Positions 31,300 through 38,168 of a DNA stretch of 38,168 nucleotides are shown here, piece by piece. The notes beneath the pieces were generated by a model, which saw only the letters and a program-made list of their open reading frames with translations, was not told where the DNA came from and searched no databases. Both the position numbers and the translations under genes were made by a program. Source of the DNA: Bacteroides caecigallinarum (lineage in GTDB: Bacteria; Bacteroidota; Bacteroidia; Bacteroidales; Bacteroidaceae); the NCBI RefSeq assembly GCF_021530995.1, contig NZ_JADYTF010000020.1, positions 1 through 38,168 of the forward strand, read 5' to 3'. How positions within the stretch are numbered: the stretch's first letter is position 1; the number at the start of each line of letters is the position of its first letter.

Positions 31300-32895
31300 A
31301 TGAGTTTCAGACATCTATCATATATTCTCTCCGGTGCGGCAGTGCTGCTTCTTGCGGCGACCGCCTGCACGCAGGACGAACTGGCGGACGACACCCGTCT
31401 GCCTGAGGGTGAATACCCGTTGATTATCAACGCCACCGGACTCTCTGTAGAAGCAACTCCTGCTTCCACCCGCGCCACCGTGGACGGCGACTGGGCCGGA
31501 GTCACGTCCGTGGCCCTCAGCCTGGAAGACGAGACGAAGGAGTACAACGTGACGGCATCCGATGCCGACGGCTACAAGAAGGCCACCCTGAGCAACAACC
31601 TCTCCCCGTTCTGGTGGACGAGCCGCAACGATATCACCGTCAGTGCCTGGTGGCCATACGACCCGACCAACATCTCGCAGATGCCCGCCGTCGTGGTGAA
31701 AGCTGAACAAAGCACGCAAGCCGGCTTCCAAAGCAGCGACTACATCTCTGCCGAGAACCAGACGGTACACTTTGACGACCCGACTTTGACCTTCAGTCAC
31801 CGCACGGCTCGTATAACGGTTAATCTTAGAGAGGGAGCCGGTATCAACGACCTGACAGGAGCGGAAGTCTATGTGACCGGTCTCTCCACTGACGGCGGCA
31901 ATCCGGCCACCATCAGCACCTATGCATCGGGCAACTACACCTACGAGGCACTGGCCGCCCCGCAGACTGTTGCGGCAGGCGAACCATTCATACAGGTGGA
32001 CTTGAACGGCGGCACTTTCTACTTCCGCCCGCAGAACAGCGTGGAGCTGAAGCCTGGCAGCCGCTACACCTACACCGTCAATGTCACTGCCAAGGGACTG
32101 GAGCTGGTCGGCTGCACCATCGGCGGCTGGGCTTACGGCGGCGGCGAGACAGGCAATGCAGAGGATTTGGGGTACTCCTACAATGCGGATACCCATACCT
32201 ACTCCGTCTATACACCCGACGGTCTGACGGAATGGGCAAAAGCCGCACAAAGCGACCCATCGCTGAACTGTACCCTTACCGCCGACATCGACCTCACAGG
32301 CAAGGAATGGACTCCGATAGGTCGTCCCAGAGGCTACACCGGCACTTTCGACGGGCAAGGGCATACCATTACGGGATTGAATATCTCACCTTCAGAGGAT
32401 GCAGCAGCATTATTCCATCAGATCAACGGTGATGGAACGGTCATGAATCTACAGCTGAAAGATGTAACTTACAACGGCGTTACGGCAATGGGCGGAATAG
32501 CCCATGGCAACTATGGCACCATCACCGCCTGCTCCGTAACGGGGACACTGACGAATACGACTAATAATGGTCATGTCGGGGGTATCGCAGCGACCAATCT
32601 GGGCACCATCACCGCCTGCTGGTTCAGCGGCACGATAACCGGAGGAAGCAGTATAGGCGGCATAGCAGGGAGCAATACGAATGCCGGTTCTTATAATGGA
32701 AAAATCACAGCCTGCTACTGGAGCGGTGAGGAAATTAGCAATGGCGTAGGCTATGATGTGACCGGCAACAGCGAAACCACGAAAGTGGAGGGCAACTGGA
32801 CGGATGCCATAGACGGCATGAACGCCGCCCTCACTGACAACGCCTACCAATGGACATCCGGCACCGACGGTCTGCCTGTGTTGAAGAAGAAGTAA
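31300..32895 (+). CDS. Fimbrillin-type lipoprotein with GLUG adhesin repeats
   Basis: This 531-residue lipoprotein has Cys23 in LLLAATAC and a fimbrillin-like N-terminal half (STRATVDGDWAGVTSVALSL) with DDPTLTFSHRTARITVNLRE. From about residue 290 the sequence changes to a GLUG-repeat adhesin (YTPDGLTEWAKAAQSD; then GGIAHGNYGTITACSVTGTL, GGIAATNLGTITACWFSGTI). GLUG modules are found in bacterial adhesins. This is likely an accessory tip subunit. A related gene follows directly. Confidence 0.75.
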   Translation: MSFRHLSYILSGAAVLLLAATACTQDELADDTRLPEGEYPLIINATGLSVEATPASTRATVDGDWAGVTSVALSLEDETKEYNVTASDADGYKKATLSNNLSPFWWTSRNDITVSAWWPYDPTNISQMPAVVVKAEQSTQAGFQSSDYISAENQTVHFDDPTLTFSHRTARITVNLREGAGINDLTGAEVYVTGLSTDGGNPATISTYASGNYTYEALAAPQTVAAGEPFIQVDLNGGTFYFRPQNSVELKPGSRYTYTVNVTAKGLELVGCTIGGWAYGGGETGNAEDLGYSYNADTHTYSVYTPDGLTEWAKAAQSDPSLNCTLTADIDLTGKEWTPIGRPRGYTGTFDGQGHTITGLNISPSEDAAALFHQINGDGTVMNLQLKDVTYNGVTAMGGIAHGNYGTITACSVTGTLTNTTNNGHVGGIAATNLGTITACWFSGTITGGSSIGGIAGSNTNAGSYNGKITACYWSGEEISNGVGYDVTGNSETTKVEGNWTDAIDGMNAALTDNAYQWTSGTDGLPVLKKK

Positions 32896-32907
32896 AAACA
32901 GGACGAT

Positions 32908-34788
32908 ATGAAACGATATACCATACATACATTCTCGGCACTCGCCCTGCTCCTTGCGGCCACCGCCTGCACGAGGGACGATGCGAGAACGCTGCCCGAC
33001 GGCACGCAGCCGCTGACGCTGACCGCCGCCATAGAGGGCAGTGCAGGGACCCGCGCCACCGTGGACAACCGGTGGAACGGCAATGAGACAATAGCCCTGC
33101 AAGTAACCGACGGAGACGGTACAGATTGGTACGACTATATGGTGGACGACAAAGGCAACATGTCCGGCGACTACTACTGGACAAATCCAGGTTCCGTCAC
33201 CGTGCTGGGCCTTTACCCGAATATCATGGCGGAAAGCAACGACTGGACTTGGAGCGTGGAGGAAGACCAAAGCAGCGATGCAGACTATCAGTCAGGCGAC
33301 CTGCTCTGCAGTGAATTCAAGGCCGTGAATTTCGGCCAAACACCCAACCTTACCTTCTACCACCAGACCGCCAAGGTGGTGGTGAATATCAAGCAGGAAG
33401 GCCTGCCCGAAAGCATCAGTGCCACAACGGAGAACATCAGCCTGACCATCGGCGAGGGTGGCATCCTCGCGATGGACGGCTCGTTCACCATCCCGACAGC
33501 GGCGGACAATGACGGCCGTTGGCTCGGCACCTGGAGGACTGGTAGCACCAAAGGCAGCATTAAGCCCCACCTTGCCACGGCCAAGCCGGAAGGCTGCTTC
33601 GCTACTTACGAAGCCCTCGTCATCCCGCAGGACGTGACGGCAGGCACAAGGTTACTTACCTTTACCGCAGAGAAGGGCGGCACATCTTACGGTCCGTTCT
33701 ACTACACCCTTCAGAACAATGCCGAGTGGAAGGCGGGGTATGTCTATACCTACGACATCACCGTCTTCCACTACGGGCTTGAGGTGCAGGTGTCGGAAAG
33801 TATCAATTGGAATGACGGCGGCACGGGCAGCGGCAATATCACCCTGAAAGATTACACTATTTCTGACGATGGAACTTACACTGTCTATACCGCCGAAGGA
33901 CTGAACGAATGGGCGAAAGCGGCAAACGAAAATTTGAGTACCAATTGTATCCTGATGGCAGACATTGACCTTTCGGGCGTGGATTGGGAACCGATAGGCA
34001 ATGGAAACTATTATAATAGATATAACGGCATATTGGACGGCAATGGCCATACCATTCGCAACCTGCGGCAGGATGGTTCCTATGAGTATGGCGGATTCAT
34101 TGGCCACATTGGAACGGACGGCCGCGTGCAGAACCTCACACTGAGTGATGTGAACATTAACAATACCTATTCAGGTAGATATCCCTCCGAAATGGGTGCA
34201 GTAACAGGCTATAATGAAGGAACGATCTCTAACTGCGAAATTTCAGGTTCTGTATCTCAAACCTCTGAATATGGGAATTTAGGAAGTTTAGTAGGTAACA
34301 ATACTGGGAATATTGAGTATTGCCGTTCATCGGCAACGATTCATGGCGATGAGAACAATTATGTAGGTGGATTAGTAGGCCAGCATGGCTCATATGTCAC
34401 ATCTTCATTCGTTAGAGGTTGTTCATTTTCAGGCAATATCATTGGTGGATATTCTGTTGGTGGTATAACCGGATGGTGCCCATATTTTTATACTGTCATC
34501 GCTTGTTATTCCACAGGCACTTTATCGAATGAATACAATAAAGGCGGCATTGTCGGTTTTCTGCAACATGGCAGCGAAACAACAGCTTGCTATTGGGAAG
34601 GTTTCGATGGTGCAAGTTTCGGCTATTGTAATTCAGGTGAAGGTTCCGGAGCCTACCAAATAGACGGCACCACCCACACCTGGCAGACCGCCACACAAGC
34701 CATGAACGAAGCCCTCGGAACGGATGCCGAATACCATTGGCACACCGATGACCCGAACACCCCGCCGACCCTCGTGCCAAACAATTAA
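32908..34788 (+). CDS. Second fimbrillin-GLUG adhesin lipoprotein
   Basis: This 626-residue protein has lipobox Cys21 in LLLAATAC. It has the same plan as the gene before it: fimbrillin-like N-terminus (GTRATVDNRWNGNETIALQV) and a GLUG C-terminal region starting at VYTAEGLNEWAKAANE. The C-terminal third, from about 34140 to 34640, is clearly more AT-rich than its surroundings, suggesting that the exposed tip domain was exchanged by recombination. It may be a tip adhesin with different ligand specificity. Confidence 0.75.
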   Translation: MKRYTIHTFSALALLLAATACTRDDARTLPDGTQPLTLTAAIEGSAGTRATVDNRWNGNETIALQVTDGDGTDWYDYMVDDKGNMSGDYYWTNPGSVTVLGLYPNIMAESNDWTWSVEEDQSSDADYQSGDLLCSEFKAVNFGQTPNLTFYHQTAKVVVNIKQEGLPESISATTENISLTIGEGGILAMDGSFTIPTAADNDGRWLGTWRTGSTKGSIKPHLATAKPEGCFATYEALVIPQDVTAGTRLLTFTAEKGGTSYGPFYYTLQNNAEWKAGYVYTYDITVFHYGLEVQVSESINWNDGGTGSGNITLKDYTISDDGTYTVYTAEGLNEWAKAANENLSTNCILMADIDLSGVDWEPIGNGNYYNRYNGILDGNGHTIRNLRQDGSYEYGGFIGHIGTDGRVQNLTLSDVNINNTYSGRYPSEMGAVTGYNEGTISNCEISGSVSQTSEYGNLGSLVGNNTGNIEYCRSSATIHGDENNYVGGLVGQHGSYVTSSFVRGCSFSGNIIGGYSVGGITGWCPYFYTVIACYSTGTLSNEYNKGGIVGFLQHGSETTACYWEGFDGASFGYCNSGEGSGAYQIDGTTHTWQTATQAMNEALGTDAEYHWHTDDPNTPPTLVPNN

Positions 34789-34867
34789 ACTGAAACGCAA
34801 TGATTCGCAAGATACTGACATACTACGCCGAGCGTCTGAAATAGAATAATATAAAAAAGAGAATGAT

Positions 34868-36481
34868 ATGATCAGGAAAGCAATAATGCCCATAATCCCT
34901 GCAGCAGCCCTCCTGCTGCTTGCCGCCTGTACGCAGGATGAACCGGGTGGACAAGGCAACGAACTGCCTTACGGCGAATATCCCTTGCAGATAGGCGGTG
35001 TTACCCTCGATGTGGAAAGCAGTGCGGAACCGTGGAGCGCAGAGGGACCGCAGACCCGTGTTGCGGAGGATAATACCGATGGCAAGAGCAGTGTATGGCA
35101 ATGGGACGGCTCGGAAATGATAGGCGTGCGGCTGGGCAATGAAACCGCTACCTATACGCTGAACGCCGACAAAAACTTGATAACATACAGACAGCTCTAC
35201 TGGACAAGCACCGCCCCAGCAACTGTCACCGCCTGGTACCCAACGGATGAGACGGTTAACCTCAGCGACCAGTCAAATGGTCTTGTCTATGTGCTGAAAG
35301 CCACAGCGGAGAACGCCACCTACAACAATGAAATTACCCTCGGCTTCAAGCACCAGCTTGCCAAAGTGCGTGTGGTACTCAACGGCACGCAGGCCGGTCT
35401 GGCGCAGAGTGTGGAAGTCTACGGTTACACCACCTGCACGAACAATGAAGGCGCTCCCGTCACCGACAACGCACAGCAAGACTGGCTCAAGATGAAGAAC
35501 ACCACCTACGCCGATGGCACCGAGTGCTGGGAGGCCAATGTTGTGTCTGGCAATATAACCCTTGATAACTTTGTCCGGATAAACGGCCAAACTGCTACGA
35601 TAAATGACGGTTTCCCCACCACACTGGAAGCCGCCAAGATGTACACCATCGACCTCACCGTGGGCAAGGCAATAACGGAAATCACTGCGGAGAACTGCAG
35701 TAACATCAAAGGCGACGGCCACTACCGCCTGAGCGGCGGCTTTGGGAATACTATCACCGTCATCGGCGGCAACCCGACTATCTATCTGGAAGGTGCCAGC
35801 ATCAATGTTGGCGATGGACCAGCTATAAACATAACAGGCGGAACGCCTACCATCCATGTCACGGGTGAGAACACCATAAAAGCCAATGAATCATTATCCA
35901 ATCGTTCATCAGGCATCTACGTGGCACAGGGCAGCAGTGTCACCATCGAGGGCAACGGCACGGACGATGTCCTGCGAGTGACAGGCGGAGCGGACGGTGC
36001 CGCCATCGGTGGATATAGCACAGGCTATAATCAACATACAAACTGCGGAGATATTACGATAAGCAATGTAACTGTTTATGCGGAAACTTATAGTAATTAT
36101 TATAATTCCTATGCTCCCGGAATAGGAAGCACGGGCAACGCTTGCGGAACGATAACCATTACCAATGCCATTGTTCATGCCCGTAGCTTCGGAGATTCAG
36201 ATTACAGTGCCCCTGCCATCGGCGCATACGAAAGTGTGCCGAAAATCGTCATCACCGGTTCGGAAATCCACGCCTATCGCGGTTCATACGGCACCAGCTA
36301 TGCCGATTACATCGGGCAGGGAGGGAATTCATACGGCTATCACGGCGGAGACATTCAATGCGGCACCGGTTCCATCACCAACACTACGGTATATAAAGGG
36401 GCATATAATTGCAGATATGACACCTCGTCGAATGAAGGCAGCGTGTATTATGATGAAGAAGGCAACGAAATTCCCCAATAA
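34868..36481 (+). CDS. Fimbrillin-type lipoprotein with right-handed beta-helix-like C-terminus
   Basis: The 537-residue protein has lipobox Cys21 (LLLLAACTQDE), a fimbrillin-like N-terminal half (TRVAEDNTDGKSSVWQWDGS) and, from about residue 285, a Gly/Ile/Thr-rich repeat region (GGNPTIYLEGASINVGDGPA, ITNAIVHARSFGDSDYSAPA) typical of a carbohydrate-binding or beta-helix adhesin. It has no GLUG repeats, so it differs from the previous two. It is the last gene of the operon and ends before a perfect-stem terminator. Confidence 0.7.
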   Translation: MIRKAIMPIIPAAALLLLAACTQDEPGGQGNELPYGEYPLQIGGVTLDVESSAEPWSAEGPQTRVAEDNTDGKSSVWQWDGSEMIGVRLGNETATYTLNADKNLITYRQLYWTSTAPATVTAWYPTDETVNLSDQSNGLVYVLKATAENATYNNEITLGFKHQLAKVRVVLNGTQAGLAQSVEVYGYTTCTNNEGAPVTDNAQQDWLKMKNTTYADGTECWEANVVSGNITLDNFVRINGQTATINDGFPTTLEAAKMYTIDLTVGKAITEITAENCSNIKGDGHYRLSGGFGNTITVIGGNPTIYLEGASINVGDGPAINITGGTPTIHVTGENTIKANESLSNRSSGIYVAQGSSVTIEGNGTDDVLRVTGGADGAAIGGYSTGYNQHTNCGDITISNVTVYAETYSNYYNSYAPGIGSTGNACGTITITNAIVHARSFGDSDYSAPAIGAYESVPKIVITGSEIHAYRGSYGTSYADYIGQGGNSYGYHGGDIQCGTGSITNTTVYKGAYNCRYDTSSNEGSVYYDEEGNEIPQ

Positions 36482-36497
36482 TGATTAGACAGAATTT

Positions 36498-36534
36498 CAG
36501 CGGCAATCTGCAAAAAAAACGCAGATTGCCGCTG
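36498..36534 (+). terminator. Terminator of the fimbrial operon
   Basis: CAGCGGCAATCTGC (36498-36511) pairs perfectly with GCAGATTGCCGCTG (36521-36534), a 14-bp stem with a nine-base A-rich loop. It begins 16 bases after the last stop codon. The T-run is weak (TTGTTCC). Confidence 0.65.
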
Positions 36535-36632
36535 TTGTTCCTCTGAGTCCGGTCGTTCACAAAACATTCCGGCTGTTTGTAAAACAAATTTTGCTGTAGC
36601 TTTCTCAAGTCTTTTGATTTGTAGATTAAAAC

Positions 36633-36640
36633 TATGTTTG
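36633..36640 (+). promoter_or_regulatory. -7 element of the LytTR gene
   Basis: TATGTTTG fits the -7 consensus and lies four bases before the ATG at 36645, giving a leaderless or very short leader. A TTTG at 36613-36616 is only 16 bases before it, shorter than usual, so the -33 is uncertain. Confidence 0.5.
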
Positions 36641-36644
36641 ACTT

Positions 36645-37178
36645 ATGAGAAAGAATCAACAGCTGGTAATCGTCCTCCCGGAAAGTTCGGAGGAGTTGCC
36701 GATACGGATTGTGAGAGGCTCACGGAGTATGGAACTGAGACTGTGTCTGTGCCCTCCCGATGGTGAAGAACGACACGTCAACGAGACTTGTCCGGAAAGG
36801 AAGTATGTCTTTATCTGGCGGCAGAACGACTATCTCAAAGCGGCAGTGGATGAAATCCAATGGATAGAGGCTGCCGGAAGTTATTCCCGCATCCACCTGA
36901 CAGGAGGTCGCTTCCTCGTAATTTCTTTCAACCTCGCATCGGTCAGGCGCAAGCTGCCCGAAAGCGACTTCATCCGGATCCATCGTTCCCGCATCGTAAA
37001 CCTCAGACATGTGGAGACATTGGTCGGGAACAGTCTGAAGATAGGCAATGAACTGTTGGCCATAGGCCGTGAATATAAGGATGTACTCTTCGAGAGGGTC
37101 ATCTTCCTTGGTGTGGCAGGAAATGGTTTCCCTACAAGAAGGGTTTTGTATAGGTTGGCTGTGGACCATGCAGGATAG
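36645..37178 (+). CDS. LytTR-family DNA-binding regulator
   Basis: The 177-residue protein has a LytTR DNA-binding domain at about 65-155: WIEAAGSYSRIHLTGGRF, LASVRRKLPESDFIRIHRSR and IVNLRHVETLVGNSLKIG. The first 60 residues are not a receiver domain and no sensor is adjacent, so it is an orphan LytTR regulator. It follows the fimbrial operon in the same direction behind its own -7 element and is a candidate regulator of the fimbriae. That link is inference from position. Confidence 0.8.
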   Translation: MRKNQQLVIVLPESSEELPIRIVRGSRSMELRLCLCPPDGEERHVNETCPERKYVFIWRQNDYLKAAVDEIQWIEAAGSYSRIHLTGGRFLVISFNLASVRRKLPESDFIRIHRSRIVNLRHVETLVGNSLKIGNELLAIGREYKDVLFERVIFLGVAGNGFPTRRVLYRLAVDHAG

Positions 37179-37217
37179 AAAGGATTGATAGATGTGAGGC
37201 ATTGATAAAGTCAGGTA

Positions 37218-38080
37218 CTACTTAGCCCCTCGCTTGTTCAGCACGTCCTTTATCATTTCCTTGACATCTTGCCCTACCTGAACGAAGTTCTTGTACAGGA
37301 TGCGTTCCCTTTCCTCCCTTGACGGAAAGGTGTAGAACTTCGGTAGCGGCACATACCCGGCTTCCTCTTTCTTGATTTCCTTCATGTCAAAATCCGTCTT
37401 GCAGAAGAACTTCGTGGTCTTGAACTCCTCTGATTCTTGGATGTTCATTGATCCGCCTGCACCGGTCTTGGTCTTCACAAAGTCCCTGGCAGTCTGGCCG
37501 CATATCCATCCGGTTGACATGTCGGAGATTTTAGAGGCAGGCACAAGGCTGTCCATGTTCTCGTTCAGGTTGATGCTGGTCTTGTCCCGGTCGATGGTCA
37601 CGCCTTTCTTTATCTGCACCACCTTGCCTAAGATGTCATTGCTCAGCCATTCCAATGTCTCTTTTGAACGGGCGGCACCGCTCACCACATTGCCCACGGT
37701 CGTGATGATTTTTTCCATGCCTACCTTGCCGTAGTCGGCTTCCAGCTGCGGCAGTTCCTGAAAGCCCAAGGTCACGCTCACCTTGTTGCTTCGAGCCGTA
37801 CCTATCAGGCGGTCTATCTTGTGGAAATACAGGGTCGGCAACTCGTCAACGATGATACTCACCGGGATGTTCTTGCCCTGTCCGGTATTTACCCTTGTGA
37901 CCAGCCTGTTCAGGATAAGGGCGTTCAGCGCACCGATGATGCTCTCCATCTCCGGGTCGTTGGCAATGAGCAGGTAGCTCGGATGATTCGGGTCGCTCAC
38001 CTTCAAATCGAAATCATCGCCGTCCTTATGGAATATCCAATTATTACTGTCCGCTAAAAGTTCATACATCATTATAATGA
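37218..38080 (-). pseudogene. traG: traG coupling protein, 3' part; 5' part displaced by an IS
   Basis: The visible 284 residues from the first ATG at 38072 correspond to the C-terminal part of a VirD4/TraG-type coupling ATPase of Bacteroidales elements. Walker B is seen in SIIVDELPTLYFHKIDRL, followed by the TARSNKVSVTLGFQELPQLE region. Walker A and the N-terminal membrane helices are missing because an IS-like end begins at about 38081. The ATG at 38072 is therefore not the native start. If the element has no other traG, transfer would be impaired; the rest may be on the other side of the IS. Confidence 0.8.
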
Positions 38081-38097
38081 TAGGGCCGTCCTCCGAT

Positions 38098-38129
38098 TTT
38101 GGAAGTCAGCCCTATTTTGGTTATCTTTG
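38098..38129 (+). promoter_or_regulatory. Promoter inside the right IS
   Basis: TTTG (38098-38101) and TATCTTTG (38122-38129) are 20 bases apart, an exact consensus, about 25 bases before the putative transposase ATG at 38154. Confidence 0.55.
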
Positions 38130-38153
38130 AGTCACCACACTAAAAGTTTAACC

Positions 38154-38168
38154 ATGAGCAAAAGTACA
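38154..38168 (+). CDS. Start of a putative transposase (partial)
   Basis: Five codons (MSKST) remain before the window ends, behind the IS promoter. Family cannot be judged from five residues. Confidence 0.3.

Larger units (their letters stand above)
38068..38168 (+). mobile_element. Left end of an insertion sequence (partial)
   Basis: The traG frame breaks at about 38081. A 14-bp palindrome ATCATTATAATGAT at 38068-38081 sits at the junction. It is followed by TAGGGCCGTCC, with a subterminal GCCCTA at 38109-38114 that matches TAGGGC in inverted orientation. TTTG (38098-38101) and TATCTTTG (38122-38129) form a promoter, and a start codon at 38154 (MSKST) begins a probable transposase. The IS family is not identified. 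Confidence 0.55.

Noticed and set aside
1-38168. CRISPR array, tRNA or rRNA
   Set aside because: No regularly spaced short repeats, no cloverleaf and no rRNA-like stretches were noticed on either strand.

Overview
The window looks like part of an integrative conjugative element (ICE) from a gut Bacteroidales bacterium (Bacteroides, Parabacteroides or a relative). The evidence is the set of TAnnTTTG (-7) / TTTG (-33) promoters, a TraG-type coupling protein fragment, Bacteroidales conjugation-associated families (ArdC, SSB-like, DUF4099, toprim primase, ParB-like) and a Bacteroidales fimbrillin operon. No tRNA, rRNA or CRISPR array was seen. Both edges appear to end inside insertion sequences: a short transposase start at 1-36 interrupts a metallophosphoesterase gene, and another IS start at about 38081-38168 interrupts traG.

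Layout. (1) 1-2021, minus strand: an AT-rich AbiE-like antitoxin and nucleotidyltransferase toxin, translationally coupled to a metallophosphoesterase that the left IS truncates. (2) 2145-4710, plus strand: five small genes, the first two behind related 250-bp leaders. (3) 4768-20072, minus strand: a 15-gene block from one promoter near 20104-20136. It encodes a DUF4099 protein, a toprim primase, a PH-domain membrane protein, two paralogous secreted proteins, Gly/Ala-rich membrane proteins, an M23-like protein split by a frameshift at nine A residues, two ArdC-type proteins, a GH73-M23 cell-wall hydrolase, a 57-residue membrane protein and an SSB-like protein. This resembles an establishment and anti-defence operon. 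(4) 20293-22693: a secreted M23 peptidase, a membrane-anchored phosphoribosyltransferase and an Abi_2/HEPN abortive-infection protein. (5) 22888-27595, plus strand: two ICE proteins of unknown function, a large ParB-like protein and two small acidic proteins, again behind repeated leaders. (6) 27803-36534, plus strand: a fimbrial operon with a long structured leader, a DUF3575 outer-membrane protein, a Mfa2/FimB-like anchor, a fimbrillin and three large fimbrillin/adhesin lipoproteins. (7) 36645-38168: a LytTR regulator, the traG 3' part on the minus strand and the right IS end.

The most unusual signal is a family of five leaders (L1-L5) ending in AGAGGGAAAAGAAA before genes that start in an R-ATTATG context. 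L4 and L5 are almost identical over 214 noncoding bases and keep two hairpins. None shows a recognisable plus-strand Bacteroidales promoter. They may be structured regulatory leaders or promoters that work on single-stranded entering DNA, but that is inference.
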